Part shown: positions 50,964 through 59,361 of the stretch, in pieces
How positions within the stretch are numbered: position 1 is the first letter of the stretch
How the letters are laid out: each line of letters opens with the position of its first letter
NCBI GenBank assembly: GCA_964564535.1
Contig: CAZMBH010000001.1
Span: 1-64,000 of the forward strand
DNA: 64,000 nucleotides
Origin: GWC2-37-13 sp964564535
GTDB lineage: Bacteria > Patescibacteriota > Microgenomatia > UBA1406 > GWC2-37-13
Direction of reading: 5' to 3'
Notes under the pieces: generated by a model
Databases searched by the model: none
What the model saw: the letters and a program-made list of their open reading frames with translations, nothing else
Told to the model about the DNA's origin: nothing
Translations under genes and position numbers: made by a program

Positions 50964-51320
50964 ATGGATCAAACAACAACTATTTCTATTACCGAGGCGA
51001 GAAAGAACCTTTTTCAAATTGCAAAAGAAGTTCAAACACCAGGAAGGTCTTATGTTTTGACAGAAAAGGGGAAATCAAAGGTCATAATTATGTCTTTGGA
51101 AGAATTTGAATCTTGGAAAGAAACAGTTGAAGTCTTAACAGAATTTCCTAATCTAAAAAAAGATATGGAGCAAGTAGAAAAGGACATTAAATCGGGGGAT
51201 TATCTCAAATATCCCACCCTTGAAGAAGTAATGATGGAACATGGTTATATGTTAGCCGATAAAGGCAAAAGAAAATATGTGGCAACTACGATTCGAAGAA
51301 AAAGCAAAAAAAGATCTTAA
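50964..51320 (+). CDS. Phd/YefM-type antitoxin
   Basis: A 118-residue protein: TTISITEARKNLFQIAKEVQTPGRSYVLTEKGKSKVIIMSLEEFESW is the YefM/Phd fold; the longer C-terminal half (LEEVMMEHGYML, then basic KGKRK) probably wraps the toxin. Its last 44 nt overlap the toxin gene in another frame. Confidence 0.85.
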   Translation: MDQTTTISITEARKNLFQIAKEVQTPGRSYVLTEKGKSKVIIMSLEEFESWKETVEVLTEFPNLKKDMEQVEKDIKSGDYLKYPTLEEVMMEHGYMLADKGKRKYVATTIRRKSKKRS

Positions 51321-51528
51321 AAATATCCCGTTACAATATCAAAAAAGAATATTAAATATCCTACCAATTCTTCAAATGAATCCGTTCATAGGGAAAAAAA
51401 TGAGAGGAGAATTCCTTGGTTATTATAATTACAGAGTTTGGCCGTATAGGATAGTTTATAGAATTATAAAAAATATTCTTTTAGTTATCATTGTTAAGAT
51501 CGGTCATCGACAGGGAATTTATAAATAA
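51277..51528 (+). CDS. RelE/ParE-family toxin
   Basis: An 83-residue protein with the RelE fold: LRFEEKAKKDLKNIPLQYQKRI, MRGEFLGYYNYRVWPYRIVYRI and IVKIGHRQGIYK (C-terminal His-Arg region). RelE toxins cut mRNA in the ribosomal A site; ParE relatives poison gyrase. The sequence alone does not separate these. Confidence 0.85.
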   Translation: MWQLRFEEKAKKDLKNIPLQYQKRILNILPILQMNPFIGKKMRGEFLGYYNYRVWPYRIVYRIIKNILLVIIVKIGHRQGIYK

Positions 51529-51570
51529 CTATCCTGAATATTATTCTTTTATAACAATCTCAAACGTTAT

Positions 51571-51618
51571 TTTTGTAGGTTATAAGCGGTTGACTATAAT
51601 AATACCTTTGAATATTCT
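51571..51618 (+). promoter_or_regulatory. radC promoter with shared upstream element, leaderless
   Basis: The element at 51571-51594 contains GTAGGTTATAAGCGGTTGAC, as at recA. -35 TTGACT (51590-51595), 17-nt spacer, -10 TATTCT (51613-51618), then 6 nt to the ATG at 51625. Confidence 0.72.
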
Positions 51619-51624
51619 GTTTGA

Positions 51625-52317
51625 ATGAAAACTTATACTTTACGCGACCTACCTATCAACGAGCGTCCACGGGAACGTCTTGTCAAGCATGGTGTTGAAT
51701 CGTTATCACTTCAGGAATTATTGTCTTTGATTTTTGGCCGGGGCGTTAAAGGGGAATCGGTAGTGAATATTTCTCAAAAATTGATTAGCGCTTTTGGATC
51801 GTTGGACCAACTGTCAGAAGCTTCGATTGAGGAATTAAAGAAGATTAAAGGTCTGGGGTTAGCTAAGGCTTGCCAACTAAAAGCGTGTTTTGAAATTTCT
51901 AAGCGTTTTAAAAAAGAGGAAAGTTTAAGAAAAAATAATACCGCAATAATTAAATCCCCAAAAGACCTTTACCCCTTATTGAAGGAAAAAATTATTAATT
52001 TCCATAAGGAATATTTTATGGTTGTTTCCCTTGATAATAGAAATAAAATAATAAGCATCGACGTTGTTTCAATTGGGACATTAAATTCAAGCTTAATTCA
52101 TCCAAGGGAAACTTTTGAAACGGCAATTAAAAATCACGCTGCGGGAATTATTATTTGTCACAATCATCCGTCGGGGGAGTTAGAACCATCAGAAGAGGAC
52201 CTGCTTGTTACCCGAAACTTAACTAAAGCTGGAAGATTGTTAATGATTTCCGTTATTGACCATCTGATTATTACTAAAGATAGTTACATTAGTTTTAAAG
52301 AAAGAAAGATAATTTAG
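51625..52317 (+). CDS. radC: RadC-family JAMM/MPN protein
   Basis: A 230-residue protein, full length for RadC: an N-terminal HhH region (LINERPRERLVKHG ... KGLGLAKACQLKA) and a JAB/MPN domain with the metal motif HNHPSGELEPSEED. The role in repair is debated. Its promoter element is shared with recA. It converges on acyP with a 1-nt gap. Confidence 0.95.
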   Translation: MKTYTLRDLPINERPRERLVKHGVESLSLQELLSLIFGRGVKGESVVNISQKLISAFGSLDQLSEASIEELKKIKGLGLAKACQLKACFEISKRFKKEESLRKNNTAIIKSPKDLYPLLKEKIINFHKEYFMVVSLDNRNKIISIDVVSIGTLNSSLIHPRETFETAIKNHAAGIIICHNHPSGELEPSEEDLLVTRNLTKAGRLLMISVIDHLIITKDSYISFKERKII

Positions 52318-52318
52318 T

Positions 52319-52591
52319 TTATCTTCTTATTTCAAATGCGTCAAAAATTTCTTTCGGCTCCTGCCAGAATATTTCAACATCGGAAACGTGGGAAACCGGA
52401 GGACCTTTTTTTATTATTTCGATTATTTGACTTACTTTTTCTTCCTCTCCTTGGATTTGGGCTTCAACCCTTTCCCCAACATTTTTCACCCACCCCGTCA
52501 CTCCGATAATTTTAGCCTGGATTTTCGTCCAAGCCCGAAAGCCAACTCCAATAACATCCCCGTTAATAAAAAGATGAACTTGTTTAAGCAT
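52319..52591 (-). CDS. acyP: acylphosphatase
   Basis: A 90-residue protein that hydrolyses acyl phosphates: the phosphate loop GDVIGVGFRAWTKIQAKIIG with the catalytic Arg, then VTGWVKNVGERVEAQIQGEEE with the catalytic Asn. Family-typical length. Confidence 0.93.
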   Translation of the reverse strand: MLKQVHLFINGDVIGVGFRAWTKIQAKIIGVTGWVKNVGERVEAQIQGEEEKVSQIIEIIKKGPPVSHVSDVEIFWQEPKEIFDAFEIRR

Positions 52592-52592
52592 A

Positions 52593-53036
52593 TTAATTTA
52601 TAGTTGGGTCAACTTCCTTTGCCCGTCTTAAATAATCATTTGCCCGATTTTTGTCTCCTTCTTCTAAATAAAGCTGATAAAGACCATAAAGAATATCTCT
52701 TGATTTCGGGTTAATCATCAATTTTTGTTCAAGATTATTTATCATCTCCTTTTTTACGTTATTTTTTGCGAAAATTTGCTCTTTAATCGTTGGACCATAA
52801 ATATTGCTATTCATTTCTAAAATTCTTTTATATTCCGGCAAACTATTTATTTTTTGTAAAAAACTAACAGCAGAAGTTTTATTATTATTAATAAATTGAA
52901 AGTAGATAGGAGAAATAAACTGACTAGAAATTAAATTTAAAAATAAAAAAGTAAAAATCCCTCCTACGCCAAGGCTACGGAGGGCAGGCAAAATGACGTT
53001 GAAGATGGAATTTTTAATATTTTGATACTGTTTCAT
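52593..53036 (-). CDS. membrane-anchored helical (TPR-like) protein
   Basis: A 147-residue hypothetical with one membrane helix (about 26-45) and a C-terminal helical repeat region (SRDILYGLYQLYLEEGDKNRANDYLRRAKEVDP) like a TPR. Residues about 15-26 (LPALRSLGVGGI) are encoded by a GC-rich palindrome at 52959-52984, so the membrane-proximal part may have been altered by a repeat insertion. Confidence 0.6.
   Translation of the reverse strand: MKQYQNIKNSIFNVILPALRSLGVGGIFTFLFLNLISSQFISPIYFQFINNNKTSAVSFLQKINSLPEYKRILEMNSNIYGPTIKEQIFAKNNVKKEMINNLEQKLMINPKSRDILYGLYQLYLEEGDKNRANDYLRRAKEVDPTIN
52959..52984. repeat. GC-rich palindrome inside a coding region
   Basis: CCCTCC-tac-GCC-aa-GGC-tac-GGAGGG, a two-step inverted repeat related to the 9086-9117 copy. 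Translated in frame. Confidence 0.7.
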
Positions 53037-53062
53037 AGTCGCATATATTATATACTTTTTTA

Positions 53063-55426
53063 ATGGACCTAATTGATTATCAAATATTACTTGACAGGTT
53101 GATTACAATAAGTTTGGCGACCCTGGCAGCGATTTTAGCAGCGGGACTAACCTTAGTCCTTATTTACTTGATAGTCATTTATTTTCGTCTAAAAAAGAGA
53201 GAGCAAATTTCCCTAGAAATGGTTACTCTTGAAGTGAAATTGGCTAAAGAAAACGAAATAAAGATTGATGCAGCCGACCAAATGTTTTCCTCATTTTCTT
53301 CCCTTAAAAAATCAGGATTTTGGTCATTTCTGGAAGTTCATGACGTTGTTTCATTCGAAATCATCGGAAAAAAAGCTGAGATCAGGTTTTATGTTTCTGC
53401 TCCAAATCGCATTATCGATCTAATTGAAAAAACTATCTATGGCTATTATCCCATGGCCGACATCAAAAAAGTCGATGAACCAAACATTTTTTCTGAACAG
53501 GGAAAAGTAGTCTTTGGTGGGTTAGTTCAAAAAGAATCTCATTATATGCCGATCCGCTTATACCGGGATTTGCCGACAGATTCTCTTTCCGCGATTACTT
53601 CATCTTTATCAAAATTTGATGATAATGAAGCCGGTATTATCCAAATTTTGATTCGTCCAGCCGGCGGAAAATGGAAAAAAGAAGGAAAAAGTTACGTTTC
53701 CAGTACCAAAAAAAATGAAGCCAACCCGGAAAAAGCCACTTTTAAAACGGACCCAAAAGTATTAGAGAAAATTGAAGATAAATGTTCTAAATCAGGTTTT
53801 GACGCAACTATTCGTTTTGTTGTAACGGCCTCAACTAAAGATATGGCCGATACTCATCTGAAAAATATTAAAAATGCTTTTACCCAATTTAATTCTGATC
53901 TGAATAGTTTTACAGGGACAAAAGATTTATTTAAAGGTGGGTTCATGATCAATTTTATTTATAAATTTTTTCCAATTGTCGATTTTTCAATTTGGCCTTT
54001 CAAAAAATCTATATCGGTGTTATCAACTGATGAGCTAGCAACTCTTTTTCATTTCCCCAATAAAACCGTTGAAACCCCTCATATCCAATGGTTAAAGGCG
54101 AAAACGGCCCCGGTTCCAATTGAAGTCCTTCAAACAGGAGGAACATCGATTGGTGATGGTTATTACCGGGGAGTAAAACGACCGGTAACAATTGGAGTAG
54201 AAGACCGGCGCAGGCATGTTTATATTATTGGAAAAACCGGTGTGGGAAAATCGGTCTTGCTTCATGATATGGCGATCCAGGACATTAAAGCCGGTCACGG
54301 TGTTTGCGTGATTGATCCCCACGGAGATCTAATCGATGACATTATTAAATATATTCCCCCTGAAAGAGCCGAAGACGTGATCTATTTTGACCCTTCCGAT
54401 GTGGAACGACCAATGGGACTGAATTTATTGGAAGCTAAAACAGAAGATCAAAAACATTTCATTACAACATCAATTATTAACTTAATGTATAAGCTTTATG
54501 ATCCGCAGAGAACAGGGATTATCGGCCCCCGTTTTGAGCATGCAGTCAGAAATGCTATGTTAACCGTGATGAGTGAAAAAGGATCAACATTTGTGGAAAT
54601 TGTCCGGGTATTAACCGATCCAAAGTATGTTCAAGAATTATTACCAAAAGTCCAGGACCCAATTGTCAGACGTTATTGGACTGATCAAATTGCCCAGACA
54701 TCTGATTTCCATAAATCGGAGGTATTGGATTATATCGTCTCTAAATTTGGCCGCTTCATTACTAATAAAACAATGAGAAATATTATTGGTCAATCTGACT
54801 CTGCCTTTGATTTTCGCCGGGTTATGGACGAAGGAAAGATTTTATTGATTAATTTATCGAAAGGAAAATTAGGAGAAGAAAATTCAAGTTTTTTGGGGTT
54901 AGTGTTAATTCCAAAAATTTTGATTGCCGCAATGAGTAGGCAGGAGATTCCGGAAGATAAACGCCGTGACTTCTTTCTCTATGTTGATGAGTTTCAAAAT
55001 TTTGCCACTCCGGATTTTGCCACGATTTTATCAGAGGCCCGTAAATATCATCTTAACTTAACGGTTGCCAACCAGTTTATTGGGCAGATGGATGATGAAG
55101 TAAAAAATGCTATTTTTGGAAACGTTGGAACACTGATCTCATTTAGGGTTGGGGTGACAGATGCTTCTTATATGCAGAGAGAATATCAACCTGTATTTGG
55201 TGAAACAGATCTGATTAATATCGAAAGATTTCATGCCTATATGAAAACAATCGTTGATAATGAGCCTGTTCCGCCTTTTTCGGTCGACATGACTAAAGAT
55301 ATTAAAATATTTAAGGCCGGAGCCAATGAAAAAATTGCTAAAGCAATTATTCAGCTTTCCAGATTAAAATACGGCCGTCCGAAAGAATTGGTCGAGGCAG
55401 AAATTAATCAAAGAGCGAGACTTTAA
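53063..55426 (+). CDS. VirD4/TraG-like membrane ATPase (type IV coupling protein-like)
   Basis: A 787-residue protein: one N-terminal membrane helix (about 18-40), a long extra domain (about 50-350), then the ATPase with Walker A GKTGVGKSVLLHDMA (about 391), VIDPHGDLID, Walker B DFFLYVDEFQNFATPDFATIL and a final RLKYGRPKE. HerA/VirD4-type ATPases pump DNA or load substrates into secretion channels. No relaxase gene is near. Likely works with the VirB4 and VirB6-like products. Confidence 0.82.
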   Translation: MDLIDYQILLDRLITISLATLAAILAAGLTLVLIYLIVIYFRLKKREQISLEMVTLEVKLAKENEIKIDAADQMFSSFSSLKKSGFWSFLEVHDVVSFEIIGKKAEIRFYVSAPNRIIDLIEKTIYGYYPMADIKKVDEPNIFSEQGKVVFGGLVQKESHYMPIRLYRDLPTDSLSAITSSLSKFDDNEAGIIQILIRPAGGKWKKEGKSYVSSTKKNEANPEKATFKTDPKVLEKIEDKCSKSGFDATIRFVVTASTKDMADTHLKNIKNAFTQFNSDLNSFTGTKDLFKGGFMINFIYKFFPIVDFSIWPFKKSISVLSTDELATLFHFPNKTVETPHIQWLKAKTAPVPIEVLQTGGTSIGDGYYRGVKRPVTIGVEDRRRHVYIIGKTGVGKSVLLHDMAIQDIKAGHGVCVIDPHGDLIDDIIKYIPPERAEDVIYFDPSDVERPMGLNLLEAKTEDQKHFITTSIINLMYKLYDPQRTGIIGPRFEHAVRNAMLTVMSEKGSTFVEIVRVLTDPKYVQELLPKVQDPIVRRYWTDQIAQTSDFHKSEVLDYIVSKFGRFITNKTMRNIIGQSDSAFDFRRVMDEGKILLINLSKGKLGEENSSFLGLVLIPKILIAAMSRQEIPEDKRRDFFLYVDEFQNFATPDFATILSEARKYHLNLTVANQFIGQMDDEVKNAIFGNVGTLISFRVGVTDASYMQREYQPVFGETDLINIERFHAYMKTIVDNEPVPPFSVDMTKDIKIFKAGANEKIAKAIIQLSRLKYGRPKELVEAEINQRARL

Positions 55427-55429
55427 TAT

Positions 55430-56125
55430 ATGTTGTCAACTTACAAAACTACCCTTTCCCATAAATCCCAACTTAACTCTAATACTTACCTCTACCATTT
55501 TGATCTAATAGAACCAAAAGAAATAATTTTCAAACCGGGCCAATATGTTATTCTCAAAGTTCCTTCGGACAAAGGTCCAGTTTCCCGACTTTATTCCATA
55601 GCTTCTTCTAACAACAATAAAAATAACTTTGAATTAATCGTTGGATTAATTCCCGGAGGACTTGCCTCAAATTATTTATATTCTCTTAAGGAAAAAACCG
55701 AAGTTATCTTTCAGGGACCGGCAGGAATGTTTGAATTAAGAAAAAATGATAGGTCAAAAATATTTATGGTGACAGGTACAGGAATAGCGCCGATTTTATC
55801 GATGATAAAATCGAATTTCCAATTTTTAGTTTCCAATTTTCAATTATTTTGGGGACTAAAAAATTACAAAGATGTTTATTTGTTAAACGAGCTTAAACAA
55901 TTTAATAATTTAACAATTTGCTTGTCTAGAGAACAAAATTTGGAGATGATTTCTGAGCCGGACAGAAAATATTTTCAAATTGGCCATGTTGATCAATGTT
56001 TTTCAAAACAATTTAACAATGTTGAATTCTATCTTTGCGGAGGCCGTTTTGTTGTTGAATCTTTAAAACAGTTCTTATTAGCCAAAAATATTCCTTTAGA
56101 AAAGATAGTATTTGAGAAATTTTGA
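55430..56125 (+). CDS. ferredoxin-NADP-reductase-like FAD oxidoreductase
   Basis: A 231-residue flavoprotein: FAD-binding FKPGQYVILKV and SRLYSIASS, NAD(P)-binding MVTGTGIAPILSMI, and a C-terminal YLCGG with the usual FEKF end. It lacks an iron-sulphur domain. Residues about 127-138 (NFQFLVSNFQLF) are encoded by an AT-rich repeat at 55811-55850, a dispersed element tolerated between two structural units. Confidence 0.85.
   Translation: MLSTYKTTLSHKSQLNSNTYLYHFDLIEPKEIIFKPGQYVILKVPSDKGPVSRLYSIASSNNNKNNFELIVGLIPGGLASNYLYSLKEKTEVIFQGPAGMFELRKNDRSKIFMVTGTGIAPILSMIKSNFQFLVSNFQLFWGLKNYKDVYLLNELKQFNNLTICLSREQNLEMISEPDRKYFQIGHVDQCFSKQFNNVEFYLCGGRFVVESLKQFLLAKNIPLEKIVFEKF
55811..55850. repeat. AT-rich repeat inside a coding region
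   Basis: Tandem variants of TTTCCAATTTT and TTTCAATTATTTT, coding for N-F-Q-F units; similar tracts occur in many CPR genes. Confidence 0.5.
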
Positions 56126-57772
56126 TTATTGGCTTCTTTCAAAGTAAGCCTTCAATATATCTCTAGCAATTGGTCCGGCGACATCGGATCCCTGTCCACC
56201 TTCTTCAATTAAGACAGTTACAGATATCTCAGGATTATCAAAAGGAGCAAAAGCCGTAATCCAAGCGTGCGGTATTCCTGATTTTGCATGAGATTCAGCT
56301 GTTCCCGTTTTGCAGGCGACTTGAATTTTAGTTTTGCCGACAGCAAAATCAAATAACGGCCAGCCGGTGCCTCCGGTAGAACAAGCTTGTTTCATCCCTT
56401 CACGGATTAAGCCAATTGTTTTTTTTGAAATCGGCAATTTTTTACAATTCTTAATTTTTGATTCTTCATTCTTAATTTTTTGTAATTCCGGTTTACATAA
56501 ATATCCGCCGTTGGCAAATACGTCAGCGACCAATGCCATTTGTAAGGGGGTTGTTCCCACGTATCCTTGACCAATGGATAAGTTATAAGTATCACCTAAA
56601 TACCAGTTTTCTTTTAATACTTCTTTTTTCCAAAAAGTTGAGGGGATAAGCCCTTCAGACTCATCGAGTCCGATTTCCGTATGTTTTCCCAATCCAAAAA
56701 TATCCGACCACTTTTTTATTTTTTCCACCCCGGCTCTTTCTCCGGCAATGTAAAAGAAAATATCATTAGATCTTCTAATTGCTTTAATAACGTCAACCAT
56801 TCCTTCAACTTTTCCATATTGTAAGTAGTACCAGTTCCCGAAAGTAGCCGCTCCTGCTTTAATGCTTCCTCGGTCTTCAATTTCTGTTTTATCATCAATA
56901 GCTTTTTCTTCCAAGCCAGCCGTTGCAACAACTAATTTAAAGACTGATCCGGGAGGGTAGGTAGCTTCAGTAACACGGTTAAATAATGGGTTGTTTTTAT
57001 TGGTGAGATAACTTTGTATGGCGGTATTTGAGTTATCTTCAAAGTCTTGGGAATTAAAGGAAGGTGATGAAACGCTTGCTAATATTTCCCCGGTTTTTGG
57101 GTTGGTGACAACTATGGCGGCTTTAACATTTTTCACCAATTCATAAGCTTTTTTTTGCAGTTCAAAATCCAAGGCCAATTGAATGTTATCCCCTGGAATT
57201 GGCGGTATAATATCAACGGTCTTTAAATAATGTCCCTGAGCATCAATTTCAACCAATTTCTTACCCTGTTGTCCCCGGAGTTCGCAGTCAAACAATTTTT
57301 CCACACCTTTTTTTCCGGTCCGACTGCCTAACTGAAGTTTAATTTGACATGTGTCATTTTTCAGGTCGTTAACATCGGCAATTTGGCGATAACCTATTAA
57401 AGGAGCGATAGATTCCGGACTATGATATATTCTTTTTGAAATTATCTTTTGGTTATTATTTAATAATCCCGGTTCGATTTTTTGATTAACATTGGGGTTT
57501 AAGCTTTGAGCGATTACAAATCCCTTACGGTCAACAATCTCTCCCCGAGGCGCCTCAATGACAATTTCCCTAAGTCGGTTTTGTTCAGAAAGAGTTCGGT
57601 AATAACTGCCTTTGACTATTGTTAACTGAAAGAGCCTCAAAAATAAAACAATAATAAACAGGAAGATTAATATGATGTAAGCAAAAAAAGTATTTTCGAC
57701 TAATTTATTATCAGACGAAATAAAATGTAATCCCTTTGAATCGCCTTTTTGAAAGAATGGAAGTCGGTTCAT
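56126..57772 (-). CDS. mrdA: penicillin-binding protein 2 (peptidoglycan transpeptidase)
   Basis: A 548-residue class B PBP: a membrane helix (about 29-50), the dimerisation domain with IEAPRGEIVDRKG, and a transpeptidase domain with SVFK (Ser276 nucleophile, Lys279), SND and KTGTAESH. It builds the lateral wall. A repeat-derived stretch (KIKNEESKIKNC) lies between the SND and KTG boxes, on the surface by its charge. It meets the convergent oxidoreductase gene with no gap. The membrane helix at the N terminus supports the start at 57772. Confidence 0.93.
   Translation of the reverse strand: MNRLPFFQKGDSKGLHFISSDNKLVENTFFAYIILIFLFIIVLFLRLFQLTIVKGSYYRTLSEQNRLREIVIEAPRGEIVDRKGFVIAQSLNPNVNQKIEPGLLNNNQKIISKRIYHSPESIAPLIGYRQIADVNDLKNDTCQIKLQLGSRTGKKGVEKLFDCELRGQQGKKLVEIDAQGHYLKTVDIIPPIPGDNIQLALDFELQKKAYELVKNVKAAIVVTNPKTGEILASVSSPSFNSQDFEDNSNTAIQSYLTNKNNPLFNRVTEATYPPGSVFKLVVATAGLEEKAIDDKTEIEDRGSIKAGAATFGNWYYLQYGKVEGMVDVIKAIRRSNDIFFYIAGERAGVEKIKKWSDIFGLGKHTEIGLDESEGLIPSTFWKKEVLKENWYLGDTYNLSIGQGYVGTTPLQMALVADVFANGGYLCKPELQKIKNEESKIKNCKKLPISKKTIGLIREGMKQACSTGGTGWPLFDFAVGKTKIQVACKTGTAESHAKSGIPHAWITAFAPFDNPEISVTVLIEEGGQGSDVAGPIARDILKAYFERSQ
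56443..56489. repeat. AT-rich repeat inside the PBP2 gene
   Basis: On the plus strand, variants of AATTCTTAATTTTT around GATTCTTCATT; translated on the minus strand as KIKNEESKIKNC. Similar peptides appear in unrelated CPR proteins. Confidence 0.5.
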
Positions 57773-57865
57773 AAAAATTAAATGTTAAATATTAAAAAGA
57801 CACATAGAATACATAAGGATCATAGCATTATTATAAGAGATTTTGATAAAATTAGATTGATATTA

Positions 57866-57938
57866 CAGAGCGTAGCTTAGATGGTAAAGCGTCAGGCTGG
57901 GGGTCTGAAGATCAGGAGTTCAAGTCTCCTCGCTCTGA
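57866..57938 (+). tRNA. tRNA-Pro(GGG)
   Basis: The acceptor CAGAGCG pairs with CGCTCTG; anticodon stem TCAGG/TCTGA with loop CTGGGGG gives anticodon GGG; T-arm AGGAGTTCAAGTCTCCT; discriminator A. CCA not encoded. A nuclease gene begins 48 nt downstream. Confidence 0.92.
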
Positions 57939-57986
57939 CTTTGGATTATTAAGACAATACAAATAACAAGAAATAAAACAAATAAT

Positions 57987-58841
57987 ATGTTTTATAAAAG
58001 AATTGATTGTAAAAGTTGTGGAAAAAGTTTTAAAAAAGAAGTTCGTCGATATAATGAGGCGGTTAAATTTAAGTGGAATTTTTATTGTTCACTTCAATGT
58101 CAGTATGATGCAAAAACAAAACAAAGAGAACTAAAATGCGGAAATCCGAGCTGTAATAAACTATTTAAAAGAATGCCGAATGATATCCTTGTTTCAAAAA
58201 CATATTTTTGTTCTAAATCTTGTTCAGCAATAATAAACAACAAAAACAAAATAAAATGGAAAACTTGTACGACCTGTGGTAATAAATTTTTTGGTTCAAA
58301 TAAGAAATATTGTTCAATAAAATGTACTTGTGTAATTCCTCCAAAACCATTGACAAAAGTTTATAATAGACAAATAATTGAAGAATTAAGAAATTTTTAC
58401 AAAGAAAACGAAAGAATTCCATATAAAAAAGAATATTTACATACAAAAGCAGCTCGTGTCCGTTTTGGAAGTTGGAATAAGGCGATTATTGCCGCTGGAT
58501 TTAAACCTAATCCGGTTAAATTTGCCAATAAGTACATGGCTAAAGACGGACATAAATGTGATTCGATGGCCGAAAAAATAATTGACGATTGGCTATTTAT
58601 AAGAAAGATAAAACATAAAACTAAAATTCCATATAATTATCATAGAATGACAGCAGATTTTAAAATAGGCGATACTTATATTGAATTTTTTGGATTACAA
58701 GGTAAAATATCATATGATAAATTAGTTAAGGAAAAAGAAGCACTATGGAGAGAGAAAAATCTTAAAGTAATTAAAATTTATCCCAATGATTTATTTCCAA
58801 AAAATAAATTAAATCAAATTTTTGCTCATATATTAGTATGA
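57987..58841 (+). CDS. zinc-ribbon / homing-associated-repeat / PD-(D/E)XK nuclease-like protein
   Basis: A 284-residue protein of composite make-up. The first 115 residues hold several zinc-ribbon CxxC pairs (CKSCGKSF, CSLQCQ, CGNPSCNKLF, CSKSCS, CTTCGNKF, CSIKCT). Next, IIEELRNFYKENERIPYKKE with FGSWNKAIIAAGF is a homing-endonuclease-associated repeat. The C-terminal part SMAEKIIDDWL ... MTADFKIGDTYIEFFG ... KEKEALWREKN fits a PD-(D/E)XK (Vsr-like) nuclease core. It is close behind tRNA-Pro and overlaps the next gene by 4 nt. Possibly a selfish or defence nuclease. Confidence 0.7.
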   Translation: MFYKRIDCKSCGKSFKKEVRRYNEAVKFKWNFYCSLQCQYDAKTKQRELKCGNPSCNKLFKRMPNDILVSKTYFCSKSCSAIINNKNKIKWKTCTTCGNKFFGSNKKYCSIKCTCVIPPKPLTKVYNRQIIEELRNFYKENERIPYKKEYLHTKAARVRFGSWNKAIIAAGFKPNPVKFANKYMAKDGHKCDSMAEKIIDDWLFIRKIKHKTKIPYNYHRMTADFKIGDTYIEFFGLQGKISYDKLVKEKEALWREKNLKVIKIYPNDLFPKNKLNQIFAHILV

Positions 58842-59320
58842 AATTATTAAGCATCAAAATTGAAAAACCGGCGGAAGTTAATTTTATTTTAGCCCAGTCG
58901 CATTTTATTAAAACAGTCGAGGATTGTTATGAAACATTAATCGAGGCGGTGCCGGGAATAAAGTTTGGATTGGCTTTTTGCGAAGCCTCAGGCGAAAGAT
59001 TAATTCGTAAAGCCGGAACAGATGAAGAAATGATAAAACTGGCTGTCAATAATGCCAAAAGAGTTGGAGCGGGTCATTCTCTGTTTATTTTTCTAAAAAA
59101 CGCTTATCCGATTAACGTCTTAAACAGAATTAAAAACATCAGCGAAGTTGTAAATATTTATTGTGCGACGGCCAATCCAACTGAAGTTATTGTGGCTGAA
59201 ACAGAACAGGGACGGGGGATAATGGGGGTAATTGATGGAGAATCTCCGGTTGGTGTCGAAAATGAAAAAGAGGAAAAATCAAGAAAAGAATTCTTAAAAC
59301 AGATTGGTTATAAGCTCTAA
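58838..59320 (+). CDS. adenosine-specific kinase family protein
   Basis: A 160-residue protein of the family PF04008, recognised by NFILAQSHFIKTVEDCYETLIEAVPGIKFGLAFCEASG and IYCATANPTEVIVAETEQGRGIMGVIDG. It is named adenosine-specific kinase from structures of thermophile members; the true substrate is not settled. Full length. It overlaps the nuclease gene by 4 nt, which may only reflect a later insertion upstream. Confidence 0.88.
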   Translation: MKLLSIKIEKPAEVNFILAQSHFIKTVEDCYETLIEAVPGIKFGLAFCEASGERLIRKAGTDEEMIKLAVNNAKRVGAGHSLFIFLKNAYPINVLNRIKNISEVVNIYCATANPTEVIVAETEQGRGIMGVIDGESPVGVENEKEEKSRKEFLKQIGYKL

Positions 59321-59361
59321 TTTTGATATTTATCTTCGTTTTTAATATAATTCACTTTTAA

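Noticed and set aside
57987..58841. IS607- or IS200-type transposase
   Set aside because: The zinc ribbons are suggestive, but there is no RuvC-like or Y1/HUH motif and no flanking inverted repeats.
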